The notes beneath the pieces were generated by a model, which did not search any database, was not told where the DNA came from, and saw only the letters and a list, made by a program, of their open reading frames with translations. From positions 1-53,429 of the forward strand of contig JAFUJQ010000006.1 of the NCBI GenBank assembly GCA_017473705.1: a stretch of DNA of 53,429 bases, in the 5' to 3' direction. The position numbers were made by a program, and so were the translations under genes. This document shows, piece by piece, positions 33,695-40,785 of this stretch (positions within the stretch are counted from its first letter, which is position 1; each line of letters opens with the position of its first letter). The DNA comes from Bacteroidales bacterium. GTDB lineage: Bacteria; Bacteroidota; Bacteroidia; Bacteroidales; UBA932.

Positions 33695-34174
33695 ATGAAG
33701 AAGATCATTACAATAATCGCTGCGGCAACGGCAATCCTTTGCTTCAGCACTGCTGCATCAGCTAACAAAAGATGCGGAGAGGACTGGAAAGAGAAGATGC
33801 AGAGCGAGAAGATCGCTTTCCTGACAACAGAAATAGGGCTCACTCCTGAAGAAGCGCAGGCATTCTGGCCTGTATACAACCAGGTAGAGAAGGAGAAGGA
33901 TGAGGCCATGCACAATGTCATCAAGGCATACAAGGAACTAAACAAGGCAATCGAGGAAGGCAGCAAGGACGTAGCCGCATTGCTTGACAAGTACATTACC
34001 GCGCAGGCCAAGATGAACGAAGTCGAGAACGGAGTGGCGGCGAAATACAAGGCCGTTCTTCCTGTAGAGAAGGTTGCCAAGCTCTATGTCTCAGAGGAGA
34101 GATTCAGGAGAAATCACATCCGCAGGCTTCATGGCGGCGAAGGCAGGCCAGGTCAGCCAGGACCGCAGAAATAG
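33695..34174 (+). CDS. Periplasmic Spy/CpxP-like protein
   Basis: The 159-residue protein has a signal peptide (MKKIITIIAAATAILCFSTAASA) and a helical mature part with the pattern seen in Bacteroidota Spy/CpxP-like proteins: KIAFLTTEIGLTPEEAQAFWPVYNQ followed by long charged helices and a Gly/Pro-rich tail (GGEGRPGQPGP). E. coli Spy is a periplasmic chaperone and CpxP a stress sensor. As third gene of the sigma/anti-sigma unit it may sense or relieve envelope stress. Its stop codon is immediately adjacent to the stop of the convergent trmN6-like gene. Confidence 0.82.
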   Translation: MKKIITIIAAATAILCFSTAASANKRCGEDWKEKMQSEKIAFLTTEIGLTPEEAQAFWPVYNQVEKEKDEAMHNVIKAYKELNKAIEEGSKDVAALLDKYITAQAKMNEVENGVAAKYKAVLPVEKVAKLYVSEERFRRNHIRRLHGGEGRPGQPGPQK

Positions 34175-34954
34175 TCAGGCGAACAGATAGAAATCTTTAG
34201 TGAGGGAAAGGTACTCTTGGGTATACTTTCCCTCATTCATTATTGTCAGCAGTTGCTCTGCCGGACTCTCACATCTTTGTCTTGAGAACTCCGCGATGAT
34301 GCGTATCGGGGACTTGCGCTCTACGGTGCGGATGCGCATGATGCGGAAAAGATGCAGGCCGCACATCCTGGAATAGCGGCACAGGGAGGCCTCCTGGTCC
34401 GCCGGGAGGACAAGCGAGACGCGGCCGTTCCCGGTCAGCCTCTCTGACGCAAATTCGAATATGTCACGGTATGAAAGTCCCACTGAAGTATGCCTGGCAG
34501 TGCTTTTCCTCTCATCCGGAGCTACGCAGGAATCCTCAAAGTATGGGGGATTGGAGAATATCAGGTCGTACTGAGCGGGCTCTTCGGAAGCGAAATCCTG
34601 CAGTGAAAGATTATGCGCTATGAGATGCTCCGCCCAAGAAGACTCAGCAAAATTGACAGCAGCCTCACTCGCAGAAGGCTCATCAATATCAATCGCATCA
34701 ATCATGACGTCACTCCAGGCCATCACCCCGTCATCCCCGGCTTTCGTCTCGTCATCCCCGGCCTGACCGGGGATCCCCAAAGCCCTCTGCGCCGCCATAA
34801 GAGCAACAGTACCGGTTCCAGTCCCGATATCCAACAGCCTCCTGTCCGTCTGCAATATGGTCATGACCGCCCCCAGCAGCACTCCGTCGGTATTCACCTT
34901 CATGGCACTGCGTTCATTCACGACATTGAAATACTTGAACCGGAAGACACTCAT
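34175..34954 (-). CDS. tRNA1(Val) (adenine-N6)-methyltransferase-like protein with a repeat-derived insert
   Basis: From the ATG at 34954 the product has 259 residues and starts FRFKYFNVVNERSAMKVNTDGVLLGA, the hallmark of the TrmN6/YfiC family that methylates A37 of tRNA-Val. Motif I is LLDIGTGTGTVALMAAQ, and the adenine-methyltransferase motif is FSNPPYFEDS. About 20 residues after motif I (near 60-80, GIPGQAGDDETKAGDDGV) are encoded by a palindromic repeat like the intergenic one at 25041; they fall in a loop before the next strand (DVMIDAIDIDE). It lies 40 nt downstream of lolD on the same strand. Confidence 0.88.
   Translation of the reverse strand: MSVFRFKYFNVVNERSAMKVNTDGVLLGAVMTILQTDRRLLDIGTGTGTVALMAAQRALGIPGQAGDDETKAGDDGVMAWSDVMIDAIDIDEPSASEAAVNFAESSWAEHLIAHNLSLQDFASEEPAQYDLIFSNPPYFEDSCVAPDERKSTARHTSVGLSYRDIFEFASERLTGNGRVSLVLPADQEASLCRYSRMCGLHLFRIMRIRTVERKSPIRIIAEFSRQRCESPAEQLLTIMNEGKYTQEYLSLTKDFYLFA
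34715..34777 (-). repeat. Palindromic repeat inside the trmN6-like gene
   Basis: On the minus strand GGATCCCCGGTCAGGCCGGG is followed by GATGACGAGACGAAAG and a second CCGGGGATGACG. The first unit matches the intergenic copy at 25041 (GATCCCCGATCAGTCGGGGA, then TGAC). The reading frame runs through it without a stop. Confidence 0.75.
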
Positions 34955-34994
34955 CGGACTGCTTTTTATGACTTTTTGAAAACAAACCCTCTCC

Positions 34995-35651
34995 CTACTC
35001 TGATACAAACTGTCCGTCGACCATGTAGAGGGACCTGTCGCACATTTTGGCAAGGTCCGGATCGTGAGTTACTATGATAATGGTCTGGCCATATTTGTCA
35101 CGGAGACTGAAGAACAGTCTGTGCAGCTCCTCCTTGGTTTTCGAGTCGAGATTACCTGAGGGCTCGTCGGCAAACAGGACAGACGGGTTGTTGATCAGGG
35201 CGCGTGCAATGGCAACTCTCTGCTGCTCTCCGCCAGAAAGTTCGGACGGTTTGTGAGTGAACCTCTCTCCCAGTCCGAGGTCTGTCAGCAGCGTCTTCGC
35301 CGCAGCTTCCGCCTCCGCCTTCGGACGGCCTGCTATAAAAGCTGGAATCATGACATTCTCAAGCGCTGTGAACTCCGGAAGCAGATGATGGAACTGGAAG
35401 ACGAAACCGATCTTGCGGTTGCGGAACTCCGCCATCGACTTACCCTTGAGCTGCAGGACATCTATGCCGTCGATCACGAGAGAGCCGGCATCCGGAGTGG
35501 ACAGCGTGCCGAGAATCTGCAGCAGTGTCGACTTCCCGGCGCCCGAAGCGCCCATTATAGACACTACCTCCGACTTTTCCGCACTGAAATCAATCCCCTT
35601 GAGCACTTTCAACGACCCAAAGGCCTTCTCTATACCTTTCGCCTGTATCAT
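34995..35651 (-). CDS. ABC transporter ATP-binding protein, LolD-like
   Basis: The 218-residue protein is a complete ABC ATPase: Walker [14 protein letters not shown]-loop [16 protein letters not shown], signature [15 protein letters not shown], Walker [14 protein letters not shown]-loop IIVTHDP. The [10 protein letters not shown] and EPSGNLD forms are typical of LolD/MacB-type ATPases that power lipoprotein release from the inner membrane or MacB-like export. No permease gene is next to it, so the exact partner is open. A -7 element lies upstream at 35669. Confidence 0.88.
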   Translation of the reverse strand: MIQAKGIEKAFGSLKVLKGIDFSAEKSEVVSIMGASGAGKSTLLQILGTLSTPDAGSLVIDGIDVLQLKGKSMAEFRNRKIGFVFQFHHLLPEFTALENVMIPAFIAGRPKAEAEAAAKTLLTDLGLGERFTHKPSELSGGEQQRVAIARALINNPSVLFADEPSGNLDSKTKEELHRLFFSLRDKYGQTIIIVTHDPDLAKMCDRSLYMVDGQFVSE

Positions 35652-35668
35652 CTCATTTCAATTTTTGA

Positions 35669-35676
35669 CAAACTTA
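35669..35676 (-). promoter_or_regulatory. -7 promoter element of the lolD-like gene
   Basis: The minus strand reads TAAGTTTG, 17 nt before the ATG at 35651. Confidence 0.45.
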
Positions 35677-35709
35677 CACAAAACTTCCGTTTTTCTGGCC
35701 CGTCATAAC

Positions 35710-35743
35710 AAAAAAAAGAGGAAGCTTCTTATGAAACTTCCTC
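35710..35743 (-). terminator. Terminator after tRNA-Leu
   Basis: On the minus strand GAGGAAG pairs with CTTCCTC around a 12-nt loop, followed by eight T residues. It lies 13 nt after the tRNA. Confidence 0.85.
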
Positions 35744-35756
35744 GTGTGAAATGGAG

Positions 35757-35839
35757 TGCGGTGGGCGAGACTCGAACTCGCACAGGCTTACGCCCACTAC
35801 CCCCTCAAAGTAGCGTGTCTACCATTTCACCACCACCGC
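35757..35839 (-). tRNA. tRNA-Leu (anticodon GAG)
   Basis: The acceptor arms GCGGTGG/CCACCGC, D arm, anticodon loop CTTTGAGGG with anticodon GAG, a long variable arm as expected for leucine, and the T arm GAGTTCGAGTCTC all fold. The discriminator base is A and no CCA is encoded. A full promoter upstream and a terminator downstream make it a single-gene unit. Confidence 0.95.
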
Positions 35840-35857
35840 GTCTTTGATTTGGGATTG

Positions 35858-35888
35858 CAAAGGTACGATAAAAATCTTAACCTGCAAA
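35858..35888 (-). promoter_or_regulatory. tRNA-Leu promoter, near-perfect Bacteroidota consensus
   Basis: On the minus strand TTTG (35885-35888) is followed after 19 bp by TACCTTTG (35858-35865), 18 nt before the tRNA 5' end. Confidence 0.75.
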
Positions 35889-35937
35889 TTTTTTTAGCAA
35901 AATTTTTCAAAAAAAATCAACAAATCCAGTATTCCAC

Positions 35938-36411
35938 CTAAAAAACTCGTCTGATCGGCTTCCAATATATGGATTGAGAGAATCCGAGGAGATGGCCTTT
36001 CACCCTCAATGTGCCGTCTTCCATAAACTCGCAGACGACATTCGCTCTCAGACCTCGTGTCGGATCATATACTTTGACTCCGTCCCATCTGGATTTCTCC
36101 TTATTATATTTAAGGCCGCTGAAAAGTATGATCTTGTCACACTCCACATGCCGGAGGGACTTGTCCGGATTTTTCTCGTCGACACGGACGTTTCCATCCT
36201 CGTCAAGCCTGTTCTCCACCCAATATACCTGAGCCTTATATGTTCCGTCCGTATCTTTGGTCACACGGACTTTAGTATACTCCCCCTGATGCCTTACTTC
36301 ATACTCACCCAATATCGCATCGGCGTCTGAATTCAAACGGCTCTGAGCAGAAAGCGAGAATATGCAGGCAAGAAATGACAACAACACAAGCGTCAATCTT
36401 TTCATTTTCAA
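35938..36411 (-). CDS. Secreted DUF2147 protein
   Basis: The 157-residue protein has a signal peptide (MKMKRLTLVLLSFLACIFSLSAQ) and a mature beta-rich domain of the DUF2147 type: ILGEYEVRHQGEYTKVRV, DGTYKAQVYW, DEKNPDKSLR, VYDPTRGLRANVVCEF, GTLRVKGHLLGFSQSIYWKPI. The family forms a small calycin-like barrel in the envelope of many Bacteroidota and proteobacteria; its function is unknown. ATG at 36411 or 36405 would both keep the signal. It is divergent from rpsP. Confidence 0.88.
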   Translation of the reverse strand: MKMKRLTLVLLSFLACIFSLSAQSRLNSDADAILGEYEVRHQGEYTKVRVTKDTDGTYKAQVYWVENRLDEDGNVRVDEKNPDKSLRHVECDKIILFSGLKYNKEKSRWDGVKVYDPTRGLRANVVCEFMEDGTLRVKGHLLGFSQSIYWKPIRRVF

Positions 36412-36431
36412 TGATTTTTTATTGCGTGCGG

Positions 36432-36462
36432 TTGCAAATATACTAATTTTTGCCTAATTTTG
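36432..36462 (+). promoter_or_regulatory. rpsP-rimM promoter
   Basis: TTG (36432-36434), a 20-bp spacer and TAATTTTG (36455-36462), 62 nt before the rpsP ATG. It overlaps the divergent DUF2147 promoter at 36435-36442. Confidence 0.6.
36435..36442 (-). promoter_or_regulatory. -7 promoter element of the DUF2147 gene
   Basis: The minus strand reads TATATTTG, 23 nt before the ATG at 36411. Confidence 0.5.
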
Positions 36463-36524
36463 CGCGCTTTTCCTCGGGTAGGAAAGCCAGGTAACATTTA
36501 TTAATCATTTAAAACAGATTCACA

Positions 36525-37073
36525 ATGGCTGTTAAAATTCGTCTTCAGCGCCACGGAAAGAAGAATTTCGCATTCTTCCACATTGTAGTGGCAGATTCAC
36601 GCGCACCTCGCGATGGTCGTTTCATCGAGCAGCTCGGCTCTTACAACCCTAACACAAACCCTGCAACCATCATGCTCAACGCAGAGCGTGCACTTGCATG
36701 GCTTAACGTAGGAGCTCAGCCAACCCTTACTGCAAAGCGTATCCTCTCTTACGAGGGTGTTCTCCTTGCAAAGCACCTTCAGGAAGGTGTAAAGAAGGGT
36801 GCTCTCACTCAGGAGCAGGCAGACGCCAAGCTCGCTGCGTGGAAGTCAGAGAAGGCTGCTAAGGTCAACGCAAAGAAGGCTGGTCTCAGCAAGGAGGCTG
36901 CTGCCGCTCAGAAGGCTGCAGTAGAGGCTGAGGCTAAGGTAAATCAGGAGAGAGCTGAGGCTATCGCCAAGAGAAAGGCTGAGGCTGAGGAGGCTGCTCG
37001 CGCAGCTGCCGAGGCTGCCGCTGCTGAGGCTGCAGCACAGGCTGCAGAGGCAGAGGAGACACCAGCTGAGTAA
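36525..37073 (+). CDS. rpsP: 30S ribosomal protein S16 with long Ala/Glu/Lys-rich tail
   Basis: The first 80 or so residues are the conserved S16 domain ([40 protein letters not shown] and so on), which helps assemble the 30S body. The remaining 100 form a charged, alanine-rich, probably helical or coiled tail ([21 protein letters not shown]) ending ETPAE. Extended S16 proteins of about 180 residues are usual in Bacteroidota, so the 182-residue length is normal here. It precedes rimM by 4 nt, the common S16-RimM pairing. Confidence 0.96.
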   Translation: MAVKIRLQRHGKKNFAFFHIVVADSRAPRDGRFIEQLGSYNPNTNPATIMLNAERALAWLNVGAQPTLTAKRILSYEGVLLAKHLQEGVKKGALTQEQADAKLAAWKSEKAAKVNAKKAGLSKEAAAAQKAAVEAEAKVNQERAEAIAKRKAEAEEAARAAAEAAAAEAAAQAAEAEETPAE

Positions 37074-37077
37074 TTCT

Positions 37078-37653
37078 ATGCAGCAGGTAGCTCAGGTTCT
37101 TAAATCGAACGGAACAGACGGGGAGCTTGTCCTCGGCTTCCGTGAGATAGCTCCTGAAGATATCAACCTACAGGAACCGGTGTTCATCATTTTTGATGGA
37201 CTTCCGGTTCCTTTTTATATTGAATCGTTTACGAAGAGGGGCAATACAAAGGCCCTGGTCCGCCTGACCGACATCTGTTCGCAGGAAGATGTGGAGGAGA
37301 TCGCAGGAAAGGCGGTATATGTGGAGGACGAAAGTCTTCCGGAAATGTCTCTTGAGGAGGACGGGTTCGCCGCCCTCGTGGGATGGACGCTGCTGACGCC
37401 GGTCGGAGATTTCTCGACTCCGCTCGAAATGACAGACAGGGATGAAATGACAGACAGGGATGAAATGACAGAGGACTTCGAAGTGGCGGAAGTCGGCGAG
37501 ATCACAGACTTCATCGACATCCCGAACAATCCTTGCATCGAGGTAGAAACAGAAAATGGAGCAGTAATGATACCGCTCCATGAAGATCTGATTCTGTCTG
37601 TCGACCCTGAATATCAGGAAATCACAATGCAGATTCCTGCAGGTCTTATCTAG
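37078..37653 (+). CDS. rimM: Ribosome maturation factor RimM with a repeat-derived insert
   Basis: The 191-residue protein has the N-terminal RimM domain (VAQVLKSNGTDGELVL, AVYVEDESLP) and the C-terminal PRC-barrel domain (GEITDFIDIPNNPCIEVE, VMIPLHEDLILSVD). RimM binds S19 and assists 30S maturation. RimM usually has about 170-175 residues; here about 25 extra (110-134, containing FSTPLEMTDRDEMTDRDEM) sit in the loop between domain boundary and barrel strands. They are encoded by a palindromic repeat plus two tandem copies of its tail. The frame and key motifs are otherwise intact, so the protein is probably functional. Confidence 0.93.
   Translation: MQQVAQVLKSNGTDGELVLGFREIAPEDINLQEPVFIIFDGLPVPFYIESFTKRGNTKALVRLTDICSQEDVEEIAGKAVYVEDESLPEMSLEEDGFAALVGWTLLTPVGDFSTPLEMTDRDEMTDRDEMTEDFEVAEVGEITDFIDIPNNPCIEVETENGAVMIPLHEDLILSVDPEYQEITMQIPAGLI
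37405..37479 (+). repeat. Palindromic repeat inside rimM
   Basis: GGAGATTTCTCGACTCCGCT followed by CGAAATGACAGACAGGGATG and two repeated GATGAAATGACAGA tails. The core GATTTCTCGAC-GCTCGAAATGACA corresponds to GATCCCTCGAC-GCTCGGGATGACA at 44410. Confidence 0.75.
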
Positions 37654-37660
37654 ATTACAA

Positions 37661-38293
37661 TTATGCAGCGACCTGCTGCTTTGCCTCATATTCCGTCTTT
37701 ACGTCTTCGTAGAAGGCAGCGATAGCCGTATACTCATATGGCACCAGCCACAGGTATCCGATGCAGAATGTAAAGAAACCGAGAATGTACCATCCGATGA
37801 AGCTGAGTTCAAGGAGGAAAAGGTCCAGTTTATGGCCATCCATCATCTTCATGCTGAGTTCGATAGCCTCATCTGCAGAAAGCTCAGGCTTATCGTTCAG
37901 GATAAACGGGGTCATCGCATATGCAAATGCCTTGATGAGGCCCGGAACAATAAGAAGAAGAGTCCATGCAAAAGTGTAGAGTGCCATCAGGAGCATTCCG
38001 CCCATGTTGTGAGTCCAGTTGCCGAATGCCACTCCGAACATGTTTTCAGTCAGTCTGGCATCTCCACCTGCATAAAGCTTTCTGACAGCAGCATAAATTC
38101 CTACTGAAAGAGGCATTGATACGAGGAAAGTGACAGTAATGCCCAGAAGAACAAGGACAGAGTTTTCCATTTCAACGAGCAATGAAGCCGCCACTGCGAT
38201 AGCCATCATGGCCAACGTTGCGAGAACTGCCGGCTTCCAGTTGCCTTTCAATGCCGCCAGAGCAGCATTTTTGTAATCCTGATTTGTTTTCAT
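37661..38293 (-). CDS. DUF975-type integral membrane protein (copy 2)
   Basis: The 210-residue protein starts MKTNQDYKNAALAALKGNW, the family opening shared with the gene at 38514. It has four to five membrane segments (PAVLATLAMMAIAVAASLL, VLVLLGITVTFLVSMPLSVGIY, LLMALYTFAWTLLLIVPGLIKAFAYA, LSFIGWYILGFFTFCIGYLW). The LLLIVPGLIKAFAYAMTPF motif is typical of DUF975. Function is unknown. It is the last gene of a long leftward string and converges on rimM with a 7-nt gap. Confidence 0.85.
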   Translation of the reverse strand: MKTNQDYKNAALAALKGNWKPAVLATLAMMAIAVAASLLVEMENSVLVLLGITVTFLVSMPLSVGIYAAVRKLYAGGDARLTENMFGVAFGNWTHNMGGMLLMALYTFAWTLLLIVPGLIKAFAYAMTPFILNDKPELSADEAIELSMKMMDGHKLDLFLLELSFIGWYILGFFTFCIGYLWLVPYEYTAIAAFYEDVKTEYEAKQQVAA

Positions 38294-38323
38294 AATCTGT
38301 TAAGTTTGAGTTCTGGAGGCAGG

Positions 38324-38500
38324 TTAAATCCTGTCTTTGATGATGAAATAGTACACTGCAAGGCCGATCCAGCTGAAGCAGAGAAGGCCGACTGTGAGGA
38401 GGACCTTGATAAGAGCGTCTACGTGTGATTTGCTCCATACATCCTTGATGCACCAGATGCAGCAGATGACTCCTACGAGCCAGATGATAAATGTCAACAT
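38324..38500 (-). CDS. Small two-pass membrane protein between the DUF975 genes
   Basis: This frame encodes 58 residues starting MLTFIIWLVGVICCIWCIKD, then a short charged linker (VWSKSHVDA) and a second membrane segment (LLTVGLLCFSWIGLAVYYF) ending KDRI. The pattern resembles small two-helix proteins of the PLDc_N type, without being a sure match. It starts 13 nt after the upstream DUF975 stop and ends 30 nt before the next DUF975 start, so it is part of the operon. Function unknown. Confidence 0.75.
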   Translation of the reverse strand: MLTFIIWLVGVICCIWCIKDVWSKSHVDALIKVLLTVGLLCFSWIGLAVYYFIIKDRI

Positions 38501-38513
38501 GATTCTTTAAGTT

Positions 38514-39188
38514 TTAATTGTTAATATTGGTATGTGTAAATTCTTTCTTGATGTCCTGGTAGAAGGCAGCCTGAGCGCTCATCATATATGGCATGAGCCA
38601 CAGAAGGCCGATGCCGCCTGTGAGGACAGAGAGGACGCCCCATCCGATGAAGCTGAGCTGGAGGAAAAAGAGGTCGAACTTGTGGCCCTTCATCATCTTG
38701 CAGCTGAGGTTGATCGCCTGATTTGCAGACAGCTCCGGATTATCTATGAGGATATACGGAGTCATAGCATATGCATAGAACTTGATGATTCCCGGCACGA
38801 TCAGAAGGAGTGACCACAAGCTTGTGAAGAGGCCTACCAGGAACATTCCCCATACGTTCCTTCCCCAGCGACGGAAGCCGAAACGGAATGTGTTTCCGGT
38901 CACGGCATTGTCCCCTTCCAGATAAAGACCGTTGAATGCATATGTAAATCCTATGTTCAATGGACTGAAAACGAAAGTGACACCGAATATGTATAATGCA
39001 TATACGCCCAAAATGAGACCGGGTGAACCAGGAGTCATTCCATTAAGGTTCAGCATATACATCACAAGGTACGGTCCAATTATCAGATATGTAAATGCCA
39101 TCAGCACTATAGATGCTATGACAGACGGTGCCCAATTGCCCTTGAGGGCAGCCAGGGCAGCATTCTTGTATTCCTGATTTGTCTTCAT
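38514..39188 (-). CDS. DUF975-type integral membrane protein (copy 1)
   Basis: The 224-residue protein starts MKTNQEYKNAALAALKGNW and shares this opening, the LLLIVPGIIKFYAYAMTPYI motif and the overall layout with the copy at 37661, so the two arose by duplication. About five membrane segments are seen. The start lies 3 nt after the DUF4465 stop. Function unknown; the family is often encoded near stress or envelope genes. Confidence 0.85.
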   Translation of the reverse strand: MKTNQEYKNAALAALKGNWAPSVIASIVLMAFTYLIIGPYLVMYMLNLNGMTPGSPGLILGVYALYIFGVTFVFSPLNIGFTYAFNGLYLEGDNAVTGNTFRFGFRRWGRNVWGMFLVGLFTSLWSLLLIVPGIIKFYAYAMTPYILIDNPELSANQAINLSCKMMKGHKFDLFFLQLSFIGWGVLSVLTGGIGLLWLMPYMMSAQAAFYQDIKKEFTHTNINN

Positions 39189-39191
39189 GTG

Positions 39192-39950
39192 CTAGTATTC
39201 AACTTTTATTGCCGCAAGATATCCGTCAAGGCAGAAATATTCCGGAACTTCCGGATTGGTGGATGTGACATCGAAATTGACATAAGCCACATCTCCGAAA
39301 GCAGAGAGGTCCAGCACAGACCAGTTATACATGACCGAGTCCTTTGCCTCTGTATATTCGGCAAGCGTGATGCTCTTCTCTGTCTTTGATCCATCCGACT
39401 TGATTCCTGTAGCCTTGAGAATGAGTCTGTCGCCGTCCTGGAAGTGCTCACGGATCTTGCGGGCGACATATGTCGTATTATTGACATAACATGCTATTGG
39501 CGCGCAGGAGCCCAGATCCTTATAGCCGAACTCGATATGGTACACAGGCATCATCGTCTCGACAGGATTGTCATAGAACACCGCATATGTCTTGCTTGCG
39601 GATGCTCCGCCAGTCGCATGCACGCGATAAATGTCATTATCCGCTGCAGGTTTTGTAAGCATTCCGTCTTTCTCACCCTTGAGATAAGACATCATAAAGC
39701 CCCCCTGGAACACACCTTCGACCTGCTTCTGGGAGAAGACCAGAGGATAGTTTCCATATACAAAGCCTTCTCCAGTAACACCATTTTCCCCCACCGGGAT
39801 GAAGTACAGGCTGTCCTTGAAACTGTTATGATAAACGTTATCAGGGAACTCAAAAGTAACATCCGCAGTGTATGACTGAGAGAATGAACCTCCTTCAAGA
39901 CATGACATCACCGAGAATGCCACCGCAATAAAAAACAAGATTTTCTTCAT
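39192..39950 (-). CDS. DUF4465 lipoprotein
   Basis: The 252-residue protein has a lipobox signal (MKKILFFIAVAFSVMSC, cysteine 17) and a beta-sandwich-like mature part. The family is suggested by FTFEFP-like TADVTFEFPDNVYHNSF, the GGASASKTYAVFYD segment and the closing YFCLDGYLAAIKVE. DUF4465 proteins are surface or periplasmic proteins of Bacteroidota with no assigned function, sometimes linked to metal or corrinoid uptake. It follows dapF by 1 nt, an odd neighbour for an amino-acid pathway. Confidence 0.8.
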   Translation of the reverse strand: MKKILFFIAVAFSVMSCLEGGSFSQSYTADVTFEFPDNVYHNSFKDSLYFIPVGENGVTGEGFVYGNYPLVFSQKQVEGVFQGGFMMSYLKGEKDGMLTKPAADNDIYRVHATGGASASKTYAVFYDNPVETMMPVYHIEFGYKDLGSCAPIACYVNNTTYVARKIREHFQDGDRLILKATGIKSDGSKTEKSITLAEYTEAKDSVMYNWSVLDLSAFGDVAYVNFDVTSTNPEVPEYFCLDGYLAAIKVEY

Positions 39951-39951
39951 A

Positions 39952-40785
39952 TTATATATTCACTTTTATTTCTGCCACATATGCCGCAGGACCTGTCAGC
40001 CAGACATCCACAGCAAGCATTTCATCGTTCTGCGTGAACTCGACCGCCAGTGCGTCACGCTTTGCCCTTACATCATATCTGAATCGGTCCGGACCTATAT
40101 GCTGCGGCTCCATAGCCCTGCTTCTCCATGCAGCCAGGCACGAGGCAACAATTCCCGTACCGCAGGCATTGGTCTCATCCTCCACACCCTTCTCATATGT
40201 CCTTACCTTCAGGAAGTCTCCGCACGGCTCGACGAAATTAACATTCACCCCTTCCGGCTGAAATTCCTTGGCGTACCGGATAAAGCGTCCTTCTGCAAAG
40301 AGCCTGCAGTTCTCAACATCCTCCACAAGACGCACATAATGGCGCGTACCGGTGTTGAGAAAATAGCCCTCTGACGGCACCGGAATGCCCTCCAGAGACT
40401 CATATGCCTTGATTTCCTGCACATCAGTCATCTTGAGACGCACTGTCTTTATGATGCCGTCATCCGAGAGGATTTCAGCCTTATGATATCCGTCTGCAGC
40501 CTCAAACCCGAAGCTCTTGACTCCCATGTCAGCCGCAAATGCCACGATGCATCGGCCTCCGTTGCCGCACATCATACCGCCGGATCCGTCAGAGTTGTAA
40601 TAAACCATGCGAAAGTCATAACTGTCACTGGTCTCCAGCAGCATCAGGCCGTCGGCTCCGACGCCGTAGCGGCGGTCGCAAAGCCTTGCGACCTGCTCCG
40701 GCGACAGCCGCAGCGAGCCGTCGCGGTTGTCAACAATCAGGAAATCGTTTCCTGCACCCTGATATTTATAGAATGTCACCATCAT
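39952..40785 (-). CDS. dapF: Diaminopimelate epimerase
   Basis: The 277-residue enzyme converts LL- to meso-diaminopimelate, the cross-linking residue of peptidoglycan and the lysine precursor. The first catalytic cysteine is in MMCGNGGRC and the second in ETNACGTGIVAS. The substrate loop YQGAGNDFLIVDN is at the N-terminus. Length is normal. It overlaps the upstream aminotransferase by 4 nt (ATGA). Confidence 0.96.
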   Translation of the reverse strand: MMVTFYKYQGAGNDFLIVDNRDGSLRLSPEQVARLCDRRYGVGADGLMLLETSDSYDFRMVYYNSDGSGGMMCGNGGRCIVAFAADMGVKSFGFEAADGYHKAEILSDDGIIKTVRLKMTDVQEIKAYESLEGIPVPSEGYFLNTGTRHYVRLVEDVENCRLFAEGRFIRYAKEFQPEGVNVNFVEPCGDFLKVRTYEKGVEDETNACGTGIVASCLAAWRSRAMEPQHIGPDRFRYDVRAKRDALAVEFTQNDEMLAVDVWLTGPAAYVAEIKVNI

